From Sphingomonas paeninsulae (GTDB taxonomy: Bacteria > Pseudomonadota > Alphaproteobacteria > Sphingomonadales > Sphingomonadaceae), in NCBI RefSeq assembly GCF_003660165.1, contig NZ_CP032827.1:1-64000 (forward strand): a stretch of DNA of 64,000 nt, in the 5' to 3' direction. The translations under genes and the position numbers were made by a program. Position 1 is the stretch's first letter, and every line of letters begins with the position of its first letter. Below, in pieces: positions 19,808 to 28,792 of the stretch. Below the pieces are notes generated by a model. That model was given only the letters and a program-made list of their open reading frames with translations, did no database searches and had not been told where the DNA came from.

Positions 19808-20587
19808 ATGCTAAACGAACTGTCGTCGCTCAAAGGATCCGCGCTCCAGGCCAAGGATGGCACCCTCGGGACGGTCGCAGACTTTTTGTTCGACGACAGC
19901 ACCTGGAAGGTCCGCTGGCTGGTCGCCGACACGGGAGGGTGGCTGACCGGGCGCAAGGTCCTGATCCACCCCTCAGCCGTGGTCTCGGTCGAGCCTGCCG
20001 TGGAGGGGTTCACGGTCGCGCTGACCAAGGCGCAGGTGGAAGGCAGTCCTGACATTCTGAAGGATCGCCCGATCTCGCAACAGATGCAGAACGACCTCTA
20101 CGGCTATTATGGCTGGAGTCCGCTCTGGAGTGGGGGAATCTTCGGCGCAGGGATGTATGGCGGGATGGCGGGGATTGCGACACCCGTATTGGCTCCCAGC
20201 CCATTCGGCGCCAGGGCCGCCGGCAAAGCCGGGCAGGACGATGGTCGTGGTTGGTCCAGTTCCGAAGAGGGCGATCCCAACCTTCGCAGCACCTCCGAAG
20301 TAACCGGATACCACGTACATGCGAGCGACGGCGAGATCGGTCACGTCCAGGATTTCCTCGTCGATGAGGCGAGCTGGGAGGTCCGCTATCTCGTCATCGA
20401 CACCTCAAACTGGTGGTTCGGGCAGCACGTCCTGATCTCGCCCTCGGCCGTGAACAGCGTGGAGTGGTCCGATCGCCATATCCGGCTCGACATTTCTCGC
20501 GAGCAGGTAAAGTCCAGCCCTTCCTGGAGCCCGGCGCAAGCCGTCGACGACGACTATGAGCGCCGACTGCACGATCATTATGCCTGA
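19808..20587 (+). CDS. Two-domain PRC-barrel protein
   Basis: 259 residues with two PRC-barrel domains: residues about 5-75 (GSALQAKDGTLGTVADFLFDD, WKVRWLVADTGGWLTGRKVLI) and about 165-240 (VTGYHVHASDGEIGHVQDFLVDE, WEVRYLVIDTSNWWFGQHVLI). Between them lie NDLYGYYGWSPLW and a Gly/Ala-rich linker. PRC barrels are small beta folds seen in photosynthetic reaction-centre H subunits and in RimM. The role of these stand-alone tandem proteins is unknown. Cytosolic, no signal peptide. A close paralogue with the same architecture lies at 41718-42491, also behind a box. Confidence 0.88.
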   Translation: MLNELSSLKGSALQAKDGTLGTVADFLFDDSTWKVRWLVADTGGWLTGRKVLIHPSAVVSVEPAVEGFTVALTKAQVEGSPDILKDRPISQQMQNDLYGYYGWSPLWSGGIFGAGMYGGMAGIATPVLAPSPFGARAAGKAGQDDGRGWSSSEEGDPNLRSTSEVTGYHVHASDGEIGHVQDFLVDEASWEVRYLVIDTSNWWFGQHVLISPSAVNSVEWSDRHIRLDISREQVKSSPSWSPAQAVDDDYERRLHDHYA

Positions 20588-20708
20588 CCGGCTAGCTTTC
20601 TGATGCACGGGGCCAAGGAAAGCATCGCCAGATGCGCCTTCGCACCCGTTGTGGCTGCTCGTAGCTCGACCCAGTAGCGCGGCTGGCCCGCCTCCGGCGA
20701 CGCGCGTC

Positions 20709-20727
20709 TGCGTAGATTCCGACCCTC
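20709..20727 (+). promoter_or_regulatory. FixJ-type box, site 10
   Basis: Core TGCGTAGATTCCG followed by ACCCTC, 121 nt before the P-type ATPase gene. It probably serves the ATPase-ppk2-tal-rpiA run. Confidence 0.82.
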
Positions 20728-20842
20728 GGCTCTGAATGTGCATTGCTTATCGTCCGACGCTTGTCCGAGCCGCCTGTTGGCGGGTCCGCTCCGACGTCTG
20801 AAACCGTTGAGCAGGCACAAAGAACCAAGAGGAAGAGTCGCG

Positions 20843-23814
20843 ATGGCGAAGTCCGCAGCTGAACATGCCAAGGTATCGGATGTCAAAACGGCTTCGCCCG
20901 CGGACGCCAAGGACGACCTCAAATCCCTTCCCCTGCCCGAGGTTGAGAAGCGGCTGGATACGACGCCGGATGGCCTCAGCCAGGCGGAGGCCGCGAAGCG
21001 ACTGGAGAAGTACGGTCCGAACGAAATCGCGGAAAAGAAAACCAACGCGATTCTGAAATTCCTATCGTACTTCTGGGGGCCGATCCCATGGATGATCGAG
21101 ATCGCCGTCATCCTGTCGGGTGTCGTCCGGCATTGGCCTGACTTCTTCATTATCCTTGTGCTGCTGGTTGCGAACGCCACGATCGGCTTCTGGGAAGAAC
21201 GGCAAGCCGGGGACGCTATCGATGCGCTCAAGGCCAAGCTTGCGATCAAGGCCCGGGTGAGGCGGGACGGCAAATGGGTCACGCCACCGGCCAAGGAACT
21301 CGTGCCCGGTGACGTCATTCGCCTGCGGCTGGGCGACATCGTACCGGCCGATGCGCGCCTGCTGGATGGTGACGAAATTTCGGTGGACCAGTCGGCGCTG
21401 ACTGGTGAGTCGCTGCCCGCTTCCAAAAAGTCCGGCGAGGCGGTGTTCTCCGGTTCGATTATCCGGCGCGGGGAAATCGGTGCGCTTGTCTACGCCACGG
21501 GCGCGAAGACTTATTTCGGCAAAACCGCCGAGCTGGTCGAAACAGCGCACACGACCAGTCACTTCCAGAAGGCCGTGCTCAAGATCGGCAACTATCTGAT
21601 CGTACTCGCGGTCGCGCTGGTGGCCGTCATCATCAGCGTCGGCCTCTATCGCGGCGACCCAATCCTCACCACGCTGCAGTTCGCCCTGGTGCTGACAGTG
21701 GCGGCAATTCCGGTGGCTATGCCGACGGTTCTCTCCGTCACCATGGCAGTCGGCGCACGCCTGCTCGCCAAGAAGCAAGCCATCGTCAGCAAGCTCGTTG
21801 CTATCGAGGAACTGGCGGGCGTGGACATCCTGTGCGCGGACAAGACCGGCACGCTCACGCAGAACAAGCTCGCCCTCGGCGACCCGTTCTGTGTCGGCGA
21901 CGCGTCCGCGTCCGATGTCATCCTCTTCGGCGCTCTTGCCTCGCGCGCGGACAATGACGACACGATCGATCTGGCCGTACTCGCCGGCGTGAAGGACGAA
22001 AAGGCGCTGCAGGCCTATTCGGTCCAGCATTTCCAGCCATTCGATCCCGTCCACAAGCGCACCGAGGCGACCGTCAAAGGCGCCGAGGGCGCAGCCTTCA
22101 AGGTCAGCAAGGGCGCCCCCAGGTCATCCTCGAGCTGGCAGGGAGCACCGGAAAGGCGAAGGCCGCAGTGACAAAGGCGGTCGATGACTTTGCCGCGCGC
22201 GGCTTCCGCGCTCTTGGGGTGGCGCGGGCGGGCGGCGACGGCAAATGGCAGCTCGTGGGCGTCCTGCCGCTGTTCGATCCGCCGCGGGAGGACGCGAAGG
22301 CAACGATCGCAACGGCGCGCCAGATGGGCATCGAACTCAAGATGGTCACGGGGGATGCGCTCGCTATCGCACGCGAGACCGCCAAGACCCTGGACATGGG
22401 CGCCGACATTCTCGACGGAGCGAGCCTGGGCGATCCCAAGCACGATGAAACCGATGCCATGGCAAGGTCGATCGAGCACGCCGATGGCTTCGCGCAAGTT
22501 TTTCCCGAGCACAAGTTCCACATCGTCGACACCCTGCAAAAGCATGGCCACATCGTCGGCATGACCGGCGACGGCGTGAACGACGCCCCCGCGCTCAAGA
22601 AGGCGGATTGCGGCATCGCCGTCTCGGGCGCCACTGACGCGGCGCGTGCCGCCGCTTCGATCGTTCTGATGACCGCCGGGCTTTCGGTGATCATCGAAGC
22701 GATCAAGGAGAGCCGGCGCATCTTCCAGCGGATGAACAGCTACGCGATCTATCGCATCGCCGAGACCTTGCGCGTGCTGCTGTTCATGACCCTGGCGATC
22801 CTGGTCTTCAATTTCTATCCGTTGACCGCGGTGATGATCGTCATGCTGGCACTGCTGAACGACGGCGCAATCCTGTCGATCGCCTATGATAACGTCCATT
22901 ACCGCAACGCGCCGGAAGCCTGGAACATGCGCCTGGTGCTGGGCGTCTCGACCGTGCTGGGCGTGCTGGGGGTGATCGCCGCGTTTGGGCTGTTCTATCT
23001 CGGCGAGCGGGTTCTTCACGTCGACCGCGCGCACATCCAGACGATGATGTATCTGAAGCTGTCAGTGGCTGGCCATCTGACGATCTTCCTGACCCGCACG
23101 CGCGGCCCATTCTGGTCGATCCGCCCCGCGCGCATCCTGTGGGTGGCCGTGCTGGGAACGCAGCTTCTAGCGACCTGCATCGCGATCTTCGGTCTTGGCC
23201 TTGTCACACCACTACCATGGCACTTGGCTTTGCTCGTCTGGTGTTGGGCCCTGGCCTGGTTCGTCGTCAATGATCGGGCAAAGCTGCTCACTTACAAGCT
23301 GCTCGATCATTTCCGTGCCGACGAGACGGCCGATCCCACGACTGCGGACAAACCGTCCGCGTCGCCGAATGCACCGCAAGCCGATCCTAGCCCCGACGCC
23401 AAGCGCGGCAAGGACGACGCGAAAGCTCATGCGTCGCCGGATGGTGAAACGCCCCAAAAGCCGACGGATGATGCGAAAGTGCAAGGTGCGCCAGCAGCGC
23501 CCGCACCGGTGCAACCCGACGCGAAACAAGAATCCGCGAAGGCCAGCCATTCCGACAAAAAGCAGGGTGATGTCCCGGAACCTGCTGCCGCGTCAGGCGG
23601 CTCACAGCAAGAACCCAATTCGACAGTTCCGACTCTTGCGACGCTGCTCGACACCAAGCTCGGCGACGTGTTGCTGGCAGGCCTGGTCGAACATCCCGAG
23701 GCCGCCGGAAAGCTCGTCAGCGAGGAGCTCGGCAGGGCCGAGCAGGCAAAGGTCGAAGCCTCCCCGAAACATGCAACCCCGAAGAAGCGTCCCCAGAAAC
23801 CCGCAAGCCACTGA
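20843..23814 (+). CDS. P-type plasma-membrane proton ATPase (P3A-type) with long charged C-terminal tail; one apparent frameshift
   Basis: About 990 residues after repair. Cation-ATPase N-domain (YGPNEIAEKK), actuator DQSALTGESLP, ion-channel helix VLTVAAIPVAMPTVLSVTM, phosphorylation site CADKTGTLTQ, and hinge MTGDGVNDAPALKKADCGIAV. The P3A pattern in the membrane helices suggests proton export. The frame breaks at about 22118 (a CCCC run read as CCC); repair gives KGAPQVILELAGSTGK. After the last membrane span the protein has an unusual tail of roughly 165 residues rich in Pro, Ala, Asp and Lys, ending in a short helical segment (LLDTKLGDVLLAGLVEHPEAA) and a basic end. Probably limits cytosolic acidification. 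Followed closely by ppk2. Confidence 0.9.
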
Positions 23815-23843
23815 CAGCCGCCTCCTGAACAGGAACAGTCGCC

Positions 23844-24713
23844 ATGAAAATTCACCTTAAGGACTATCGCGTTGCCGAAGGGGACGATGTCGATCTCAAG
23901 AAGCGGGCGACGAGGGTTGATCCCGTCTTTAAATCGAAGTCGGATTATAAAAAAATTCTCGCGAACCATGTCGAGAGCCTCAGCGAGCTGCAGCGCATGC
24001 ACTATGCCTCGAGTAAATATGCGGTGCTCGTCATCTTCCAGGCGATGGACGCAGCGGGCAAGGACGGCGCGATCCGGCACGTCATGTCTGGAGTCAACCC
24101 GCAGGGCTGTCAGGTCTTCAGCTTCAAGCATCCGAGTGCGACCGAGCTCGAGCATGATTTCCTGTGGCGCACCACGCGCGACCTGCCCGAACGTGGAAGG
24201 ATCGGCATCTTCAACCGCTCCTATTATGAGGAGGTCCTGATCGTTCGCGTGCATCCGGACATCCTGCAGGTCGAGTCCATTCCGGACGCGCCACATCACG
24301 ACGCCAAGCTCTGGAAGGACCGCTACCGCTCGATCGTCGATCTCGAACGCCATTTGCACGCGAACGGCACGCGCATCGTCAAGATATTCCTCCATCTGTC
24401 GAAGGAAGAGCAACGCGAGCGCTTCCTCGCGCGGATCGATGAGCCGGACAAGAACTGGAAATTCAGCTCCGCCGATATCAAGGAGCGCGGGTTCTGGAAG
24501 GATTACCGCAAGGCCTATGAGGAATGCATCGCCGCCACCAGCACCGAGGATTCGCCGTGGTATGTCGTGCCCGCCGACGACAAGGACAATGCCCGCCTGA
24601 TCGTGTCACAGATCATCGTCGACACGCTGAAGGAACTGAAGGCGCACTACCCAGAGGTGACCGCCGAGCGCGCGTGCGAGTTGCTAGCGATCAGGGCCAA
24701 ACTCGTAGGCTGA
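23844..24713 (+). CDS. ppk2: Polyphosphate kinase 2 family nucleotide phosphotransferase
   Basis: 289 residues. Transfers phosphate between polyphosphate and nucleotides. The Walker A-like [16 protein letters not shown], the following [27 protein letters not shown], the lid [21 protein letters not shown] and [20 protein letters not shown] are all canonical. The length and the AAGKDG loop point to the AMP/ADP-phosphorylating group used to regenerate ATP or ADP from polyphosphate when respiration fails (family knowledge). 29 nt after the ATPase gene, same operon. Confidence 0.92.
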   Translation: MKIHLKDYRVAEGDDVDLKKRATRVDPVFKSKSDYKKILANHVESLSELQRMHYASSKYAVLVIFQAMDAAGKDGAIRHVMSGVNPQGCQVFSFKHPSATELEHDFLWRTTRDLPERGRIGIFNRSYYEEVLIVRVHPDILQVESIPDAPHHDAKLWKDRYRSIVDLERHLHANGTRIVKIFLHLSKEEQRERFLARIDEPDKNWKFSSADIKERGFWKDYRKAYEECIAATSTEDSPWYVVPADDKDNARLIVSQIIVDTLKELKAHYPEVTAERACELLAIRAKLVG

Positions 24714-24777
24714 CGCAGGTCGCGCCGATCGGTCAATCGCTCGAAAGCATTCACCTCATCGCCAACAGGAGGCAAAG

Positions 24778-25860
24778 ATGGCGCCAGACGCTCCCAGAAC
24801 ATTGAACCGGATCGGCCAAAGCCTCTGGCTCGACAACATCACCCGTGACTTGCTTGATAGTGGAACGCTGCAGCGTTACATCGACACATTGTCGGTGACG
24901 GGCTTAACCTCGAACCCGACGATTTTCGATCACGCCATATCGCGCAGCGACGCCTATGATGCCGAGATCCATCGCAAGCTCGATGCGGGCCTGTCGGCGG
25001 AAGCCCTGTTCTTCCATCTTGCCATACAAGATCTCACGCGCGCTGCCGACCTGTTCGGTCCCGTTCATGCCCGGACGGGCACGGTAGACGGCTTTGTCTC
25101 GCTCGAAGTGTCGCCGCTGCTTGCCTATGACAGCTCGGCCACCGTGGAGCAGGCCAAAGCGTTGCACGCGCAGGCGAACCGGCCAAACCTGTTCATCAAG
25201 ATACCGGGGACCAGGGAAGGGTTGGCCGCGATCGAGGACGCCATCTTTTCTGGCGTTCCGGTGAATGTGACCCTGCTGTTCTCCGCCGATCAGTATAAGG
25301 CAGCAGCCGATGCCTACATGGAAGGCCTAGAACGCCGGGTTGCCGCAGGACTTTCGCCCGACGTTCGGTCGGTTGCGTCGCTGTTCGTCAGCCGGTGGGA
25401 CGTGGCCGTCATGGACAAGGTTCCGCCCGCCTTGCGCAACACCCTCGGCATAGCGGTTAGCAAGCAGACCTATCAGGCCTATTGCGACGTGCAGGAGAGC
25501 ACCCGGTTCCAGCGCCTGGCGAATCTAGGCGCGCGGGCGCAGCGGCTCCTGTTTGCCAGTACAGGCACCAAGGACAAGTCTGCCTCGGACACCTTGTATA
25601 TCTCGGGACTTGCCGCGCCGAATACGGTCAACACAATGCCAGAGGGCACGCTGCTTGCCTTCGGCGATCATGGGACCGTCACTGACATGCTCCCGCGTGA
25701 CGGAGGAGACGCCGAAGCTTCGCTTAGCGCCCATGCCAAGGCTGGAATCGACCTGGTCGCGATGGCCGACCAACTGCAGTCGGACGGCGCGAAAGGTTTC
25801 GTCGACTCCTGGCGAGACCTGCTCGGTGCGATCGAGGTTAAGAGCAAGGTGCTCGCATGA
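24778..25860 (+). CDS. tal: Transaldolase
   Basis: 360 residues, pentose-phosphate pathway. N-terminal QSLWLDNITRDLL and VTGLTSNPTIFDHAI, then FVSLEVSPLLAYDSSATV, and the Schiff-base lysine in RPNLFIKIPGTREGL (about residue 141), with VNVTLLFSADQY next. TNP-type C-terminal block (LYISGLAAPNTVNTMPEGTL). This is the longer TAL type found alone or fused to glucose-6-phosphate isomerase; no fusion here. Its stop overlaps the rpiA start (ATGA). It joins phosphoketolase, aldolase and RpiA in a sugar-phosphate rearrangement set. Confidence 0.94.
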   Translation: MAPDAPRTLNRIGQSLWLDNITRDLLDSGTLQRYIDTLSVTGLTSNPTIFDHAISRSDAYDAEIHRKLDAGLSAEALFFHLAIQDLTRAADLFGPVHARTGTVDGFVSLEVSPLLAYDSSATVEQAKALHAQANRPNLFIKIPGTREGLAAIEDAIFSGVPVNVTLLFSADQYKAAADAYMEGLERRVAAGLSPDVRSVASLFVSRWDVAVMDKVPPALRNTLGIAVSKQTYQAYCDVQESTRFQRLANLGARAQRLLFASTGTKDKSASDTLYISGLAAPNTVNTMPEGTLLAFGDHGTVTDMLPRDGGDAEASLSAHAKAGIDLVAMADQLQSDGAKGFVDSWRDLLGAIEVKSKVLA

Positions 25861-26597
25861 TCGAAAGCAAAAAGCCAATGGCAAGCCTGGGCGACACCGC
25901 GCACCGCTTCAAGCAGCAGGCTGGCGAGCAGGCGGCTTCGCTGGTTCAGTCCGGTATGGTAATCGGCCTTGGCACCGGATCGACAGCGATCTTCGCCACC
26001 CGCCGGGTCGCTGCCCGGATCCACAGCGGTGATCTGAGCGGCATTGTCGCCATCGCCACGTCTCGCGCCAGCGAGACTGCCGCGCGATGTTTGGGCATTC
26101 CCATGCTGACGGATGATATTCCGCGTGAAATCGACCTTACCATTGATGGCGCCGACGAAGTAGATCCGGCGATGAACCTTATCAAAGGCGGCGGCGGCGC
26201 GTTGCTACGTGAGAAGATCGTGGCGCAGGCAAGCCGCCGCGAGATCATCGTGGTGGATGCGGGAAAGCTGTCGCCCCGGCTCGGCACACATTGGCTGCTA
26301 CCGGTCGAGGTGCTCGAGTTCGGGTGGCGCTCGCAACTGCGGCTTTTGGAAAGCCTCGGCGCGATCGTCACGCCCCGGATCGCTGACGACAACCTCTACC
26401 GCACGGATCAGGGCAACATCATCCTCGACAGCCGGTTCGGGCCGATCCCCGACCCCACCGGTCTTGCCGGAAAGTTGGAAGCACACGCCGGGCTCGTCGG
26501 GCATGGGCTGTTCATCGGTCTTGCCTCTGATGTGATCGTGGCAGGGGAGGCGGGGATACGTCATCTCCACCGCGGCGTGGAGCAAGCGGTCGATTAG
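25857..26597 (+). CDS. rpiA: Ribose-5-phosphate isomerase A
   Basis: 246 residues interconverting ribose 5-phosphate and ribulose 5-phosphate. Substrate loops are visible: VIGLGTGSTA (residues about 35-44), AIATSRASE, DLTIDGADEVDPAMNLIKGGGGALLREKIVA with catalytic acidic residues and Lys, and DAGKLSPRLG. Start overlaps tal by four bases (ATGA), so translation is probably coupled. Last gene of the ATPase-ppk2-tal-rpiA run. The frame is intact. Confidence 0.94.
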   Translation: MIESKKPMASLGDTAHRFKQQAGEQAASLVQSGMVIGLGTGSTAIFATRRVAARIHSGDLSGIVAIATSRASETAARCLGIPMLTDDIPREIDLTIDGADEVDPAMNLIKGGGGALLREKIVAQASRREIIVVDAGKLSPRLGTHWLLPVEVLEFGWRSQLRLLESLGAIVTPRIADDNLYRTDQGNIILDSRFGPIPDPTGLAGKLEAHAGLVGHGLFIGLASDVIVAGEAGIRHLHRGVEQAVD

Positions 26598-26732
26598 CGC
26601 GAGGGCATAAGTCTCGGCGGCAGCGCAGCTAACGTATCGCGACGGTTTTTTTGAACCCAGATTCGCTCCAGCCAAGCGGCGGTCCCGCCGTCATTGCTGG
26701 CGGGGAATCCACTGGCTGCGGCGAACCTGAGC

Positions 26733-26751
26733 TGAGTAGAATCCGAAACTG
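26733..26751 (+). promoter_or_regulatory. FixJ-type box, site 11 (one mismatch)
   Basis: Core TGAGTAGAATCCG, one mismatch (A for T), followed by AAACTG. It lies only 39 nt before the CheB fragment, the shortest spacing in the window, consistent with loss of the gene's 5' part. Confidence 0.72.
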
Positions 26752-26784
26752 CAGGAGTTCTGCACAAGCCGCTATTGTCGGAAA

Positions 26785-27087
26785 ATGTTTTTGGAAGAAA
26801 GGCAGAACAGCAAGGGGAGTGAAGGTCTGTGCGGCATCCGCGCGATCGGCGGCATAACGATCGCTCAATTGCCCGCGTCGACCGAACATTCCTATATGTC
26901 CGTTAGCGCGATTGCGAGCGGTTGCGTGGATTACATTCTCACACCCGAGCAGATCGCCGCACAGCTCGTCAGAATCATTGGTTCGCTGGACCAACTCGCT
27001 GATTATACCAAATCCCTGAGGGGGTTAGGCACACCGCGTCTGACCTCAGAGGCGGTGACCGCCACCCTTAGTCTCGCGTGGGAATGA
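26785..27087 (+). pseudogene. CheB-type methylesterase, C-terminal remnant
   Basis: 100 residues. The segment GSEGLCGIRAIGGITIAQLPASTEH, followed by AIASGCVDYILTPEQIAAQLVRI, matches the C-terminal third of the CheB methylesterase catalytic domain (the region around the catalytic Asp and the AxxxGxVDxVL block). The upstream two thirds, with the catalytic Ser and His, are absent, and the tail after LVRI is not typical. CheB domains often occur fused to CheR and sensor kinases. Here an internal deletion seems to have joined the regulatory region (site 11) to the fragment. A functional product is unlikely. Confidence 0.62.
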
Positions 27088-27103
27088 GTATTTTCCGATC
27101 CTT
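27085..27103 (+). promoter_or_regulatory. FixJ-type box, orphan variant site 12
   Basis: Core TGAGTATTTTCCG, one mismatch, followed by ATCCTT. It points straight into the truncated 3' edge of the IS21 remnant, starting at about 27102. No gene follows in the plus direction, so its former target seems to have been lost. Confidence 0.55.
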
Positions 27104-28436
27104 CGACCGCACAGAGTACCGCTTGCTCGTCATGCTGAAGCACAAGTGCAAGGATCTCGACCATCTCCCGATCGCCGCCCGAACGCTTCAGCAGAATGCC
27201 TTGCAACTGGCGGAACGCCTCGGGCATCTCGACGAAGGGTGCCCCATTGCGCAGAGCACCGGGCTTGCGCTGGATGACCGCCAGATAATGACGCCAGTCA
27301 TAAACCGTTCGCCCCGGCTGATGTGACCGCTCGATGATCCGCACATGCTCGCACAGGATCTGACCTTCTGCGGCGACAACGATCTTTTGCGGATAAATCC
27401 GCAGGCTGACCGGACGGTTGGCGAACGAGGCCGGTACACTGTATCGGTTGCGCTCGAAGTGCACCAGGCAGGTCGGCGACACACGCTTGGTATGCTCGAC
27501 AAAGCCGTCAAAGGGTCGCCCCAGCGGCATCAGGCTGGCGATCTCATCGGCATGTACATCGGCCACGGTACCCGGCAGGTTGCCGTGCTGGATCTGGCTC
27601 CACTGTTCGATGCATCGTAGTTCAAGCCACGCATTCAGCGCATCCAGATCGGCGAAGCTGGGCATCGGCTGCCACAGTCGCCGCCATGCATCCTGCACAT
27701 TCTTCTCGACCTGTCCCTTCTCCCACCCCGAAGCCGGATTACAAAAGTCAGGTTCGAACAGGTAATGGCTAGCCATCGCAGCAAAGCGCGCGTTGACCTG
27801 ACGGGCCTTGCCCGAACCGATACGATCGACGGCAGTGCGCATGTTGTCGAAGATCCCGCGTCGTGGAACGCCGCCCAGCATCCGAAACGCCTGGGTCAGC
27901 GCGTCGAACAGCATCTCGTGGGTCTGCAGTGGATAGCCCCGCACGGCAAAAGCCCTGCTGTGCGACAGCTTGGTGTGCGCCACCTGCAATTTGGTGCGCT
28001 CCCCGGCGATAACCGCCCAGTCCTCGCTCCAGTCGAACTGGAAGGCCTCGCCGGGCGAAAAGATCAACGGCACGAACGTTCCACGGCCGCTGGTCTGCTG
28101 CTCACGCTGGCGATCGGCCTTCCAGCACCGCACGAAGTCAGCGACGCGACCGTAAGCCCCGTCGAAACCGAGCACGACGAGATCGGCATGCATCTGCTTT
28201 GCCGTCCGCTTCTGTTTGCGCGACTTGCCCGCTTCGACGCGCAACCATCCCGACAGCTTCTCGGCAAACGGGTCAAGCTTGTTCGGCCGGTCAGGAACCT
28301 TGAACGTCGGCTCTACCGCATCGCTGCGCAGATACTTGCGGATCGTATTGCGCGACAGACCAGTCCGCCGCTCGATCTCCCGGATCGGCATCCCCTCACG
28401 GAAATGCCAGCGACGGATTACACTCAATAACGCCAT
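27102..28436 (-). pseudogene. istA: IS21 transposase IstA, 3'-truncated
   Basis: About 445 codons remain of roughly 500. N-terminal helix-turn-helix (IREIERRTGLSRNTIRKYL), then the DDE integrase core: FQFDWSEDWAVI (first Asp), GIFDNMRTAVD (second Asp) and SGWEKGQVEKNVQDAWRRL (Glu), with a C-terminal beta-barrel-like region (VHFERNRYSVPASF). The homologous part ends at QAVLCAVE; the frame then runs on into unrelated flanking DNA to 27003. Without IstB, the ATPase helper, transposition is not expected. Confidence 0.85.
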
Positions 28437-28489
28437 GTCGATCACTCCTGTATCCTCCGACCCAAGAGCCGGAGAAACGATCAAAACAT

Positions 28490-28510
28490 GGGTCAATTCT
28501 CAGTGGAAAT
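28490..28510. repeat. IS21 inner terminal repeat
   Basis: A 21-nt segment beginning GGGTCAATTCTCA. It matches the outer repeat at 28524-28544 at about 17 of 21 positions, in the same direction. Multiple subterminal repeats of this kind are typical of IS21 ends. Confidence 0.65.
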
Positions 28511-28523
28511 TTAGGCCTCCCCC

Positions 28524-28544
28524 GGGTCAACTCTCATTCGAAAT
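28524..28544. repeat. IS21 outer terminal repeat
   Basis: A 21-nt segment beginning GGGTCAACTCTCA, partner of the repeat at 28490. The following bases to about 28549 (ending AACA) probably mark the element end. Confidence 0.65.
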
Positions 28545-28549
28545 CAACA

Positions 28550-28792
28550 GTTTCCGGCATCGACGAAGGAATGGATCGCTTCGCTGGCAATGGCAGAACT
28601 GCCGGTCCACAGCGCGGCAGCGGACTTTGCAAGCGCGACCAGCACGTCCCCGGCCAAGGCGGCGCGCACGGACGGTGTGGAGGAGTTCTTGCGTCTTGAT
28701 ACCATGAGTTCTTCCGTCGAACTTGCGGCCCATAGGCGGCTGCATCGCTAGCGCGCGCTCGGGTTCCTGCGCGCAGGGCACCTCAGGCCGCT
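28550..28792 (+). other. Open-frame remnant next to the IS21 end
   Basis: Directly after the IS end a plus-strand frame stays open for about 66 codons (ASTKEWIASLAMAELPVH at its beginning) and stops at 28749-28751. It has no start of its own, so it may be the 3' end of a gene cut by the IS. I do not recognise it. The remaining 40 nt hold nothing visible. Confidence 0.35.

Larger units (their letters stand above)
27102..28549 (-). mobile_element. IS21-family element, truncated, istB missing
   Basis: Contains istA and, on its upstream side, the terminal repeats expected for the family at 28490-28510 and 28524-28544. The outer end is near 28549. The other side is cut inside istA at about 27102, so istB and the second terminal repeat are absent. 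The element is therefore probably immobile. Confidence 0.8.

Noticed and set aside
20578-22054. Minus-strand open frames of 282 and 330 codons under the ATPase gene
   Set aside because: Antisense to strongly conserved ATPase motifs, and one covers the box at 20709.
27003-27101. C-terminal 33 residues of the istA open frame
   Set aside because: The IS21 homology ends at about 27102; the rest reads through flanking DNA opposite the CheB fragment.
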